From: an uncultured Eubacteriales bacterium
GTDB lineage: Bacteria; Bacillota; Clostridia; UMGS1883; UMGS1540
DNA length: 64,000 nt
Assembly (NCBI GenBank): GCA_900552775.1
Contig: USAP01000001.1
Coordinates: 12,006 to 76,005 of the forward strand
Direction: 5' to 3'
Part shown: positions 8,655 to 17,003 of the stretch, piece by piece
Numbering within the stretch: the stretch's first letter is position 1
Layout of the letters: each line of letters starts with the position of its first letter
Translations under genes and position numbers: made by a program
The notes under the pieces: model-generated
The model's input: only the letters and a program-made list of their open reading frames with translations
Database searches by the model: none
Told to the model about the DNA's origin: nothing

Positions 8655-10061
8655 TTATTTTGATAGATAATCGTCTATAGCTTTTGCCGCATTTTTTCCG
8701 GCGCCCATCGCAAGAATTACCGTTGCGGCGCCCGTTACGGCGTCACCGCCGGCATATACGCCTTCGCGTGACGTAAGGCCTGTTTCTTCCTCGGTTATAA
8801 TTCCGCCCCATTTTTGTGTTTCAAGTCCCTTTGTTGTATTTTTGATAAGCGGATTCGGTGAAGTGCCCAAAGCCATTATTACACAGTCAACATCCATTGT
8901 AAATTCGCTTCCCGGGATTTTAACGGGTCTTCTGCGTCCCTTCTCGTCAGGCTCTCCAAGCTCCATTTTTATGCACTCAATAGCTGTAACAAAGCCGTTT
9001 TTCGGATCTCTCGGGTCATCGGGATTTTTGTAACCCATGATGCGCACGGGGTTTGTGAGAAGCTTAAAGTCTATGCCCTCCTCCTGCGCATGCTCAACCT
9101 CTTCGCGTCTTGCCGGAAGTTCTTCCATAGAGCGGCGGTATACAATGCTTACATCGGCGCCGAGTCTCAGAGCCGTACGCGCAGCGTCCATAGCAACGTT
9201 TCCGCCGCCGACAACAACAACCTTGCCGCCTTTCATAATCGGCGTGTCGCTGTCATCTCTGTACGCCTTCATAAGATTGCTTCTTGTTAAAAACTCGTTT
9301 GCCGAGTATACGCCCTTGAGCGATTCGCCTTCGATTCCCATAAACTTCGGAAGTCCGGCGCCGGAACCTATGAAAACAGCTTCAAAGCCATCGTCAAAAA
9401 GCTCGTCTATTGTCAGGGTTTTGCCTATAACAACGTTTGTTTCAAAGTCAACACCCAGCGCTTTGAGTCCTTCAATTTCCTTAGCCACTATAGACTTCGG
9501 AAGTCTGAATTCCGGAATGCCGTAAACAAGCACACCGCCGGCTGTGTGGAGCGCTTCGAAAACCGTTACTTTATAGCCTTTTTTAGCCAGATCGCCGGCA
9601 CATGTAAGTCCCGAGGGACCCGAGCCCACAACCGCCACGCGGTGACCGTTCGATTCGGGTTTTACAGCTTCGGCATCTGAATTTTCATTGTGCCAATCCG
9701 CAACAAAACGCTCGAGTCTGCCGATTCCCACAGGCTCAAACTTTATGCCGAGCGTACATTTGCTCTCGCACTGCGACTCCTGCGGGCAAACTCTGCCGCA
9801 GACCGCAGGAAGTGATGAAGAAAGGGAAATAACATCGTATGCTCCCTCAAAGTCGCCTTCTTTTATGCGGCTTATAAATCCGGGAATATCTATATTTACG
9901 GGGCAGCCGCCTATGCAAGGCTTATTCTTGCAGTTTAAGCAGCGCTGCGCTTCGTTTACGGCAACTTCGCTGCTGTAACCCAATGCAACTTCGTTAAAAT
10001 TTTTCGCCCTTGCGCCCGGGTCCTGTACGGGCATTTCATTTTTCTTCGGTTCTATTGCCAT
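8655..10061 (-). CDS. nfnB: NfnB / GltA-type NADPH-dependent flavoprotein
   Basis: A 468-residue homologue of NfnB and of the glutamate synthase small subunit. The N-terminal Fe-S domain has CLNCKNKPCIGGCPV and CGRVCPQESQCESKC, followed by an FAD dinucleotide fold (VVGSGPSGLTCAGDLAKKG) and an NADPH fold (VVVGGGNVAMDAARTALRLG, then YRRSMEELPAR). Next to nfnA this indicates NADH-dependent reduced ferredoxin:NADP oxidoreductase, which interconverts NADPH with NADH plus reduced ferredoxin by flavin-based bifurcation. Without nfnA next door, GltA would be the alternative. Cytoplasmic. Confidence 0.9.
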   Translation of the reverse strand: MAIEPKKNEMPVQDPGARAKNFNEVALGYSSEVAVNEAQRCLNCKNKPCIGGCPVNIDIPGFISRIKEGDFEGAYDVISLSSSLPAVCGRVCPQESQCESKCTLGIKFEPVGIGRLERFVADWHNENSDAEAVKPESNGHRVAVVGSGPSGLTCAGDLAKKGYKVTVFEALHTAGGVLVYGIPEFRLPKSIVAKEIEGLKALGVDFETNVVIGKTLTIDELFDDGFEAVFIGSGAGLPKFMGIEGESLKGVYSANEFLTRSNLMKAYRDDSDTPIMKGGKVVVVGGGNVAMDAARTALRLGADVSIVYRRSMEELPARREEVEHAQEEGIDFKLLTNPVRIMGYKNPDDPRDPKNGFVTAIECIKMELGEPDEKGRRRPVKIPGSEFTMDVDCVIMALGTSPNPLIKNTTKGLETQKWGGIITEEETGLTSREGVYAGGDAVTGAATVILAMGAGKNAAKAIDDYLSK

Positions 10062-10076
10062 TTTAAGTTTCCTCCT

Positions 10077-10925
10077 TTAAGCATTTTTGAACAGATTACA
10101 TGTCTTTTCATGTTCGCGGCGCTCAAAATCGAAATACATTCTGCCGCGCGACATAGCCTCGTCAAAGTCAATTTCGTATCCGTTAAAATCGGGTCCGTCA
10201 ACACACGCAAACTTTGTTATCTTCTCGCCGTCACGGTTCAGAGTGAGGCGGCAGCCGCCGCACATTCCCGTACCGTCAATCATAATCGGGTTCATAGAAA
10301 CCGTAACGGGTATATCAAACGGTTTCGCCGCCGCCACAACAAACTTCATCATGATAAGCGGACCTATTGTGATTATCATGTCAAACTTTTCGCCCGCTTC
10401 AAGCATTTCTTTAAGCGGAACGGTAACGTTTCCGTGTCTGCCGTACGAGCCGTCGTCCGTCATAAGAACAAGTTTATCGGAATACGCCTTAAACTCGTCC
10501 TCCAAAATTACTATATCCTTGCTGCGGAAGCCTATTATGCTTGTAACCTCCGCCCCCATTTCATGAAGCGCCTCGGCTATGGGCATTGCAATGGCGCAGC
10601 CTACGCCGCCGCCCACGATACAGGCTTTTTTGATTCCGTCAAGACGCGTTGCCGTGCCGAGAGGCCCTACAAAGTCGGCTATATATTCACCTTCTTTTTT
10701 ATGGTTTAGCTTTTCCGTTGTCGCACCGACTATCTGGAAGATAATCTTAACCGTGCCCTCCCCGGGATTGCAGCCTGCAACCGTCAGCGGAATTCTTTCT
10801 CCTTCTTCGTCAACGCGCAGAATGATAAACTGTCCGGGTTTTGCTTTTTTCGCTACCAGCGGCGCTTCGATTTCCATCTGCGTAACAGTGGGGTTGAGCG
10901 ATGCTTTTCTTACAATTTTGTACAT
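10077..10925 (-). CDS. nfnA: NfnA / ferredoxin-NADP reductase-like FAD protein
   Basis: A 282-residue FAD/NAD-binding reductase (dihydroorotate dehydrogenase PyrK-like family). It has the FAD-binding barrel (ERIPLTVAG), an NAD-binding GGGVGCAIAMPIAEAL loop and a C-terminal [2Fe-2S] site (GTGMCGGCRLTLNRDG, then KFACVDGP). Adjacent to nfnB (15-nt gap) this is the NADH-binding small subunit of Nfn. It lies 61 nt after the phosphatase gene of the sensory hydrogenase pair. Confidence 0.9.
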   Translation of the reverse strand: MYKIVRKASLNPTVTQMEIEAPLVAKKAKPGQFIILRVDEEGERIPLTVAGCNPGEGTVKIIFQIVGATTEKLNHKKEGEYIADFVGPLGTATRLDGIKKACIVGGGVGCAIAMPIAEALHEMGAEVTSIIGFRSKDIVILEDEFKAYSDKLVLMTDDGSYGRHGNVTVPLKEMLEAGEKFDMIITIGPLIMMKFVVAAAKPFDIPVTVSMNPIMIDGTGMCGGCRLTLNRDGEKITKFACVDGPDFNGYEIDFDEAMSRGRMYFDFERREHEKTCNLFKNA

Positions 10926-10986
10926 TGTTTCAAGATACTCCTTTCAAACACGGGAAATACGGCAAAACCGTTTTACCCTTTTTATA

Positions 10987-12159
10987 TTAAAAATAGCTTA
11001 CTTTAACTTTTTTTCCCATTTGCCTAAGGCAATCGGAAAGTTCTTTTACAAGATTCATTTTAATGCTGAAATTTATCGGCAGCTCGGGATTTTGATGAGC
11101 GGGGTTTATTGCTCTGCCGACAAAGAAATTAATATCCGTGGCTTCCTCGAAAAGCATGCGCGAGATAAGCGATGCGCCGTCTTTCTTATAGCCCCAGTCG
11201 GTGTAGCTTTCGTTGCTTTTTAAATAATCCTTTGCGTATTCCAGCACTTTATTTATAGTGATAACGCCCTCCGTCACCAAATCGACTCCGTCTATTTCGG
11301 CAGTCGGAGGTACGTCCGCACTTTCAAAAACAAGACTTGGACGAATTTCTTTATGCAGATATTTCGCGGCAATTGTTGAGGTTGTTCCTCCGCACACGAT
11401 GTGCTTTCCCTCTTTTGAGAAAAAGAGCGACATCATTCGGTTTGCATCGTCACGGTTTGCCGGCGGACCGAAAAGAAGATTGACAGGCTCTCTGCGCCGT
11501 ATTTTCACAACGCATGCCGTAGCGTCGTCTCCGGGTTTTTCGCCGTACAGCCTGAAGCACTCGTCCACAAGGATTGTGGCAAGAGTCTTTGCCGTAAATC
11601 CGCCGTAAGTCAGCGGCTCCAGAAATTTCGTAATATCTTCGCGTTTCCAGCCGAAATTATACGCCGTGCCTATACCGGCATGAGGGCAGCCGTCGCTCAT
11701 GGCAACAAAAATATCGTTTTCGCGCAAATCTATCACGGATTTATAAAGCGTTTTTCCGCCGACAACCATTTCCTCCGCTTTATACTCGCAGTTTTTATTG
11801 TCTCGGAAAAAAATTATATGCGGATTGTCATATTGAATGAGCTCCGCCTTTTCATTATCGATAAGATGAATTATTGTAAACGTCGAATATGCAACTCCGC
11901 GCACGGAGCATATCGGCAGCGTTGCCGCAATGGTTGAAACGCATTCTTCAAGCGCCATGCCCTCAGCCATCATTGTGGAAATAATCTTGGACGTGAGCGT
12001 AGACAAAATGCTTGCCTTAACGCCGCTCCCGAGCCCGTCCGCCAAGACTATGACGGGGGATGTTTCGCTTTGCTCGACAATGTCCACATGGTCTCCGCAG
12101 AGCTGCTCACCGTAATGATTTATGCTTTTATATCCGATATCGGCGCACAAATTATTCAT
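10987..12159 (-). CDS. SpoIIE-type (PP2C-like) serine/threonine phosphatase paired with HydS
   Basis: A 390-residue protein with an N-terminal PPM/SpoIIE phosphatase domain: VLADGLGSGVKAS and IFVAMSDGCPHAGIG and the metal-site GDDATACVV, the usual Asp-rich Mn/Mg ligands. The C-terminal ~170 residues (starting near REPVNLLFGPPANRDD) are a conserved extension, HIVCGGTTSTIAAKYL, of unknown role, probably SpoIIE-family specific. Its start overlaps the end of the HydS gene by 8 nt. This pairing of sensory [FeFe] hydrogenase and phosphatase is known in fermentative Clostridia and Thermoanaerobacter, where it is thought to relay redox or H2 state to downstream regulators; the target here is unknown. 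Confidence 0.85.
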   Translation of the reverse strand: MNNLCADIGYKSINHYGEQLCGDHVDIVEQSETSPVIVLADGLGSGVKASILSTLTSKIISTMMAEGMALEECVSTIAATLPICSVRGVAYSTFTIIHLIDNEKAELIQYDNPHIIFFRDNKNCEYKAEEMVVGGKTLYKSVIDLRENDIFVAMSDGCPHAGIGTAYNFGWKREDITKFLEPLTYGGFTAKTLATILVDECFRLYGEKPGDDATACVVKIRRREPVNLLFGPPANRDDANRMMSLFFSKEGKHIVCGGTTSTIAAKYLHKEIRPSLVFESADVPPTAEIDGVDLVTEGVITINKVLEYAKDYLKSNESYTDWGYKKDGASLISRMLFEEATDINFFVGRAINPAHQNPELPINFSIKMNLVKELSDCLRQMGKKVKVSYF

Positions 12160-13828
12160 CTGCTATAGTCTCCTTTAACTTCGTGAGGGCAATTTTCGTT
12201 TCCGCCGCCGTCTCACCCAAAAGCGACGCGATTTCCTGAACTATTCTCATCTGCTTATCCACAACCTTGTCGGCAATTTCAACCGTTTGTCTGCCGACGC
12301 TTTCTTTTCTCTCACGCGCTTTTTCTTCTTCCGTAATATCGCGCATGATGCATATAAGCAGCCTGTAATCCTGGTCGTAGGTTATGGTAACCTCAACGTA
12401 TTTCCCGTACTCGGCAAGATATAATTTTTTGTTTTTGAGATTCCATCGGCTTTCCAGAACGTCTGTAAAAAGCTTAGGGTCAAGCACGCGCACGATATGG
12501 TCTCCCAGTATGTCCGACGCGCTGCGAAGGTTTATAATTTTAAGCGCCGCTTCGTTAATCTGCTGCACCTCGAGCATCTCGTTTAAAACTATAAGTCCGT
12601 TAGGGGTGTTTCGTACAATGTTGTCGGAAAAGCTTTCCGCTTTGTCTTTAAGATACGGCAGACACATTGAAACCTCCGCCTTGCCCTGGTATATCGCCAC
12701 CGCCTTCTCGCGGCAGGTGTTGTAGCCGCACGAGCCGCAGTTTAATTCGTCGGACGGCTTGTATTTGCCCATTTTATGAAGTATTTCGGTTATCTCTTCC
12801 TCTGTGGGATCCTGAAGTTTTTTTTCTATAACCGAAAACGTCTTTTTGATTTCGAGACTGTCCGGCTGCTCAACCCTAAAATCCCGCGAACCGGCAAATT
12901 CCGCAACCACCATGTAGTCTTTTACCGGCGAATGGTGGAATTTTTCCATAACAGGTCCGCCTACGCAGCTGCCGGTGCATGCCGACATCTCTATAAAGCA
13001 CTTGTGAATTTTTCCGTTTTCTATGTCGCGCAGCGCCGCCATACAGTTTTCAACACCGTCTATCGCCATATAGGTATAACCCTCGGCGTCCTGCGCCATT
13101 GTTTTTAAAATTCCGCCCGTTGTCGGGAAAAAGCGTGCGCGGCTCTCTTCCTCATGTTCGTTTTCGGGCTCAATCTCTATTTTTTCTTCTTTAAACCACT
13201 TTGTCAGTTCGTCAAAAGTCAAAACCGCGTCAACAATTCCCTCGTAATACTCCGCCTCGTCTTTTTTGGCAACGCACGGACCTATAAACACGGTTTTTGC
13301 GTTTTTATCACGCTTTTTAAGTTCTATGCAGTGCGCCTGCATCGGAGACAGCACGTTTGCAAGATACGGCAGCTCCTTCGGAAAATATTTCTGCACCAGA
13401 AGGTTAACCGAATGGCAGCAGGAGGATATCACGATATCCCTTTTATCTTCGCGCAGCATTCTTTCATATTCGTTTTTAACTATTGTTGCGCCGACGGCGG
13501 TTTCCTCCGCGTCCGCAAAGCCGAGTTTTTTAAGTGCGGCGCGCATGGAGTTTATCCCGGCGCCCTCATAGTTTGCCACAAACGAGGGCGCAAGACTGAC
13601 ATATACCGGGTCGCCGCTTTTCAAAAGCACACGCACCTTTTCCGTCTCGTCAACAATCTGTTTTGCATTCTGCGGACAGACAACAAAGCAGTGTCCGCAA
13701 AGGATACATTCGTTGCTTATTATATACGCCTGATTGCCCGAAAATCTAATTGATTTTACGGGGCAGTGACGTATGCATTTATAGCAGTTCCTGCAGTTTG
13801 ATTTTTTAAGCGTAAGACAGTCGGACAT
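12152..13828 (-). CDS. Sensory [FeFe] hydrogenase with PAS domain (HydS, group C)
   Basis: A 558-residue protein. Domains in order: two ferredoxin-like clusters (CRNCYKCIRHCP, CILCGHCFVVCP; residues 12-51), an H-cluster domain with SSCCHS (C137, C138), FIGPCVAKKDE (C185) and EMSACTGSCVGG (C284, C288), an extra Fe-S motif CGSCGYNTC (C364-C372) with C389, a PAS domain (~395-500) and a C-terminal helical segment likely to form a coiled coil. This is the group C sensory hydrogenase layout. No kinase or GGDEF output is attached; the overlapping SpoIIE phosphatase is the probable output. Both cysteines of the L1 CC pair are kept. Confidence 0.88.
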   Translation of the reverse strand: MSDCLTLKKSNCRNCYKCIRHCPVKSIRFSGNQAYIISNECILCGHCFVVCPQNAKQIVDETEKVRVLLKSGDPVYVSLAPSFVANYEGAGINSMRAALKKLGFADAEETAVGATIVKNEYERMLREDKRDIVISSCCHSVNLLVQKYFPKELPYLANVLSPMQAHCIELKKRDKNAKTVFIGPCVAKKDEAEYYEGIVDAVLTFDELTKWFKEEKIEIEPENEHEEESRARFFPTTGGILKTMAQDAEGYTYMAIDGVENCMAALRDIENGKIHKCFIEMSACTGSCVGGPVMEKFHHSPVKDYMVVAEFAGSRDFRVEQPDSLEIKKTFSVIEKKLQDPTEEEITEILHKMGKYKPSDELNCGSCGYNTCREKAVAIYQGKAEVSMCLPYLKDKAESFSDNIVRNTPNGLIVLNEMLEVQQINEAALKIINLRSASDILGDHIVRVLDPKLFTDVLESRWNLKNKKLYLAEYGKYVEVTITYDQDYRLLICIMRDITEEEKARERKESVGRQTVEIADKVVDKQMRIVQEIASLLGETAAETKIALTKLKETIADE

Positions 13829-13882
13829 AGCTTTTCCTCCCCTAATTTCGGAATTTTAACACATTTTCGTTTAACGCCGCAA

Positions 13883-13908
13883 AAGCGTGCCGAAAATTCG
13901 ACACGCTT
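13883..13908 (-). terminator. Hairpin after the small [2Fe-2S] gene, possible attenuator
   Basis: AAGCGTGCCGAA (13883-13894) pairs with TTCGACACGCTT (13897-13908) apart from one wobble. On the minus strand it is followed by only four T residues, so it could be a weak terminator or attenuator between the [2Fe-2S] gene and hydS. Confidence 0.4.
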
Positions 13909-13919
13909 CACAAAGCGTC

Positions 13920-14162
13920 CTATTTAAGTTTATTTAAAATATTTTCTTTAAAAAAAGCTTCTACATCATCGGGCGATACGGAATAAAACTCATTATCCGC
14001 CGTAACGCATACTCCCTGTCTGCATTTTCCCATACAAAACGATCCGGATAGTTCAACTTTATCACTCAAGCCGTTTTCGGAAATGAGACTCTGCATTTTT
14101 TCAACAACTTTTCTCGAACCTTTTATATGACAGGAGGAGCCGATACATACAGTAACTTTCAT
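13920..14162 (-). CDS. Small thioredoxin-like [2Fe-2S] protein
   Basis: An 80-residue paralogue of the protein at 4327-4575: CIGSSCHIKGSRKVV at the N-terminus and SFCMGKCRQG centrally, the ligands of a thioredoxin-type [2Fe-2S] cluster. It is the first gene of the hydrogen cluster, 91 nt upstream of hydS. In related hydrogenase loci such NuoE-like stubs precede the sensory hydrogenase; a role delivering electrons to HydS is an inference. The ATG at 14162 is preceded by CCGGAGG. Confidence 0.8.
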   Translation of the reverse strand: MKVTVCIGSSCHIKGSRKVVEKMQSLISENGLSDKVELSGSFCMGKCRQGVCVTADNEFYSVSPDDVEAFFKENILNKLK

Positions 14163-14279
14163 ACCAATACCTCCGGTATAAAATTATTCATATGTGTATG
14201 TGCCATGTTTTTGCCCTTCTAATATATATTCGGAATTTATATTTGTTTTCCTTCCGTCCTGTTTAAATTTTTTATTCTA

Positions 14280-14579
14280 TTATGCATTTTCGCGCATTTT
14301 GTCAAGTTTTATATTTCTGAAATAAAGAGCAACATCAATTGAAATCATAATAAGGTTCAGCACATAGAAGAAAAAGCTCAGGAAAAATACAAAACCGCTT
14401 GAGCCCTGTGCCGTCTGTATAGCCTTGCGCACTATTCCGAACACATATCCCAAAAGCAGAAAAAGCTCAAAAAACAGGCTTTTTCCCTTTGCTGTACGTG
14501 AAATATATGACTTTCTTATTGAAATCGGCCACGAAAGACCGAAGCAAAGAATTGTCATAGCTTCAAGAAAATCCAACAT
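14280..14579 (-). CDS. Small membrane protein, PQ-loop/SWEET-like
   Basis: A 99-residue protein with three hydrophobic segments (about residues 6-22, 35-52 and 62-85) and the conserved CFGLSWPISIRKSYISRTAKG block near the N-terminus, which resembles small PQ-loop-like membrane proteins of unknown function widespread in Clostridia. The ATG at 14579 has AAAGGAGAA 7 nt upstream and is preferred over a longer frame. It is the last gene downstream of the fumarate-reductase flavoprotein, but it lacks histidines that could bind haem, so it does not look like a fumarate reductase membrane anchor. A hairpin at 14627-14667 separates it from the flavoprotein gene. Confidence 0.65.
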   Translation of the reverse strand: MLDFLEAMTILCFGLSWPISIRKSYISRTAKGKSLFFELFLLLGYVFGIVRKAIQTAQGSSGFVFFLSFFFYVLNLIMISIDVALYFRNIKLDKMRENA

Positions 14580-14626
14580 AAAAGTTCTCCTTTTTTTATG
14601 CGGAGCAAAAAAAATCCGGTCAAAGC

Positions 14627-14667
14627 CATTGCCAAAGGAGCAATTTAAAATCTCTCCTTTGGCAATG
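14627..14667 (-). repeat. 14-bp perfect inverted repeat between flavoprotein and membrane-protein genes
   Basis: CATTGCCAAAGGAG (14627-14640) is exactly complementary to CTCCTTTGGCAATG (14654-14667) with a 13-nt loop. A run of eight T on the minus strand lies 12 nt beyond the stem (14614-14607), so this is not a textbook intrinsic terminator. It may limit read-through or stabilise the upstream mRNA 3' end. Confidence 0.5.
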
Positions 14668-14696
14668 CTTAAAACCACCGCTTTTGCCGCCGCCTA

Positions 14697-16295
14697 TTAT
14701 TTTTGTCTCCTGTAATCGGGCAAGAGTTTTGGTGAAACAGCGTCTGTCTTTATTCCTGCCGCTTCTCTCTCGCTGTCAAACTTATTTATATGCGAAAGCG
14801 TGAGCTCACCCGGGGTTGTCTCCTTGGCTCTTGCAGCCGCATTTATTCCGGCATTTCTGCCGAAAACGATAATATCGAGAAGCGAGTTGCCCATAAGTCT
14901 GTTTCTGCCGTGGATTCCTCCGACAGCCTCGCCCGCAACAAAGAGGTTATGCACATTTGTTGTCTCGCCGTTTACGTCTATATCAAGACCGCCGTTCTGG
15001 TAATGCAATGTGGGGTAAACCAAAATGGGTTCTTTTCTGATATCTATTCCGAAGCTTAAGAACATACGCATCATTGCCGGAATACGCTTTTCGATTGTGC
15101 CTTCGCCGCCGATTTCTTCAATCATCGGAGTGTCAAGCCATACTGCCTTGCCGCTTCCCGTGTCAACGCCTTCTCCTCTGTCGGAGCATTCTCTTATTAT
15201 TGAAGCCGCCGAAACATCACGCGTTTCGAGAGGGTGCATAAACACCTTTCCGTCACGGTTTATAAGCTTTGCGCCCAAAGAACGAACTTTTTCCGTTACC
15301 AGTGCGCCGAAAATCTGCTGAGGGAAAGCCGCGCCCGTGGGGTGATACTGAAGGGTGTCGGCATAAAGAAGCTTTGCTCCCGCTCTGTAGCCGAGAACAA
15401 GTCCGTCAGCCGTTGCGCCGTAGTGGTTTGAGGTCGGGAAGCCCTGATAGTGCATTCTTCCCGCGCCGCCCGTTGCTATAATAACGGTTTTTGCCTTTGC
15501 AACCATGAGCTCTTGCGTTTCCATATTCATAAGCACTGCGCCTGCCGCATTGCCGTTTTCGTCGAGAATAAGCTCTATTGCAGCCGTGAAGTCAACAACC
15601 GGAATACCTCGGTTTATAACCTCGTCGCGCAGCGTTCTCATTATCTCAGCGCCGGAATAGTCCTTTGCCGCATGCATTCTCTTTCTTGAAGTTCCGCCTC
15701 CGTGAGTTGTGATCATGGTTCCGTCTTCGGCTTTGTCAAACTCAACGCCGAGTTCGTTAAGCCATTTTATGGCGCCCGGTGCGTCGCACACAAGCTTTGC
15801 CAAAAGATCGCGCTTTGCGGCAAAATGTCCGCCGCCGAAAGCGTCGAGAAAATGTATTGCCGGAGAATCGTTCTCTTTGTCCGCCGCCTGAATTCCGCCT
15901 TCCGCCATCATTGTATTTGCATCGCCTATGCGCAGCTTTGTAACAATCATAGCCTTGGCGCCTGCGTTATCCGCCTCTATTGCAGCCGAAGCACCGGCTC
16001 CGCCGCCGCCTATAATAAGTACGTCAACATCGTATGCCACGTTTTTGAGATCTACATCCTCAGCCTTTATTCTGCTGTGAGCCTCAAGCATTGCGCAAAG
16101 CTCGTGCGGAACTTTTTCGCCCTTGTTGGGGCCTATGGAAAGCTCTGAAAATTCGCTCTTTTTATAGTCGGGATGATATGCTGCAAGCAAATCGTCCTTC
16201 TCCTTTGCGGTCATACGTTTGGGCTCGTAAGCTATATTCTCTTTTCTTGCCGCCTCAACCGCTTTAAGTGATTCCTGAAATTCCTGTGAATACAT
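14697..16295 (-). CDS. Soluble fumarate reductase/succinate dehydrogenase-type flavoprotein
   Basis: A 532-residue flavoprotein of the FRD/SDH family. FAD fold DVLIIGGGGAGASAAIEAD (91-109), MAEGGIQAA, active-site QYHPTGA (H318), TEKVRSLG (R338), PTLHYQNGG (H431) and GRNRLMGNSLL (R466) match the fumarate/succinate site. The histidine that binds FAD covalently in classical enzymes (SHTxxAEGG) is replaced by N127 (ANTMMAEGG), so FAD should be non-covalent as in soluble TfrA-type reductases. An ~85-residue N-terminal extension precedes the FAD domain. It follows its iron-sulfur partner by 11 nt in the Flx-Hdr operon; no membrane anchor gene is nearby. It likely reduces fumarate to succinate. An APS-reductase-like or aspartate-oxidase role is less likely. 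Confidence 0.85.
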   Translation of the reverse strand: MYSQEFQESLKAVEAARKENIAYEPKRMTAKEKDDLLAAYHPDYKKSEFSELSIGPNKGEKVPHELCAMLEAHSRIKAEDVDLKNVAYDVDVLIIGGGGAGASAAIEADNAGAKAMIVTKLRIGDANTMMAEGGIQAADKENDSPAIHFLDAFGGGHFAAKRDLLAKLVCDAPGAIKWLNELGVEFDKAEDGTMITTHGGGTSRKRMHAAKDYSGAEIMRTLRDEVINRGIPVVDFTAAIELILDENGNAAGAVLMNMETQELMVAKAKTVIIATGGAGRMHYQGFPTSNHYGATADGLVLGYRAGAKLLYADTLQYHPTGAAFPQQIFGALVTEKVRSLGAKLINRDGKVFMHPLETRDVSAASIIRECSDRGEGVDTGSGKAVWLDTPMIEEIGGEGTIEKRIPAMMRMFLSFGIDIRKEPILVYPTLHYQNGGLDIDVNGETTNVHNLFVAGEAVGGIHGRNRLMGNSLLDIIVFGRNAGINAAARAKETTPGELTLSHINKFDSEREAAGIKTDAVSPKLLPDYRRQK

Positions 16296-16306
16296 ATTAC
16301 CCCTCC

Positions 16307-16981
16307 TTACTTCTCTATTTCTCTGTTGTTGTAAAGCTCAGAAAGTTCTTCAACGGGTTTGCCCATGAGATTTTCTATAAGCTCTTTGAATGTGCCGTCT
16401 TCGATTTCTTTTACGCGTTTTGTAAGATGCTTGCTTTCGGGCGCAAGATATTTTCCGTTTAATCTGCGCGCAAGCATTGCAACCTGCGGATGCGAAATTC
16501 CCGCCGGGCATCTTGAAGAACATACGCCGCACATAACGCAGTCGAAGGACTCCTCGGCGCATTTTTCAAACTCTCCGCGCTGAGCGTATGCTATATACTG
16601 CATAACGTTAAGGCTCTGCGTGCAGCTCTTTGTGCAGGCGTTGCAGCCCACGCAAGCGTAAATCTCGGGGTAAAGCTGCATCATAATCTGCTCTGTGGGT
16701 TTTATTTTTTCTATGTCGTAAACCTCTTTTACAAGCGGGAAAAACGGAAGGGTTGCAACGTACATATCGTTTTCAACCTTCGTCTGACATGCCAGACAAG
16801 TCTTAAGCTCCTTTTCTCCTTTTATGCGGTATATTGTCGCACAGGCTCCGCAGAAACCGTTTCTGCAGCCGCAGCCTCTGACAAGCTGATAACCCGCGTA
16901 TTCCATAGCGCGCATAATCGTAAGCTCTGCCGGAACGCTGTATTTCTTGCCAAAGAGATAAACATTTACCATTTTATCCAT
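16307..16981 (-). CDS. Fumarate reductase iron-sulfur subunit (SdhB/FrdB-like, short)
   Basis: A 224-residue protein with an N-terminal [2Fe-2S] ferredoxin domain (GCGCRNGFCGACATIY, then CLACQ) and two 4Fe-4S motifs, CVGCNACTKSCTQ and CVMCGVCSSRCPAG. It is the electron conduit to the adjacent flavoprotein. Compared with methanogen TfrB (about twice as long) it lacks the C-terminal CCG domains; those are present separately in HdrB of the same operon. Start at 16981 has GAGGAG 9 nt upstream. The third cluster region is not the 3Fe-4S type of membrane enzymes, agreeing with a soluble complex. Confidence 0.85.
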   Translation of the reverse strand: MDKMVNVYLFGKKYSVPAELTIMRAMEYAGYQLVRGCGCRNGFCGACATIYRIKGEKELKTCLACQTKVENDMYVATLPFFPLVKEVYDIEKIKPTEQIMMQLYPEIYACVGCNACTKSCTQSLNVMQYIAYAQRGEFEKCAEESFDCVMCGVCSSRCPAGISHPQVAMLARRLNGKYLAPESKHLTKRVKEIEDGTFKELIENLMGKPVEELSELYNNREIEK

Positions 16982-17003
16982 ATCACGTTACTCCTCTCAA
17001 AAA

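Noticed and set aside
14280-14579. Membrane anchor (FrdC/SdhC) for the fumarate reductase
   Set aside because: The small membrane protein has no histidines for haem and resembles a general PQ-loop-like family.
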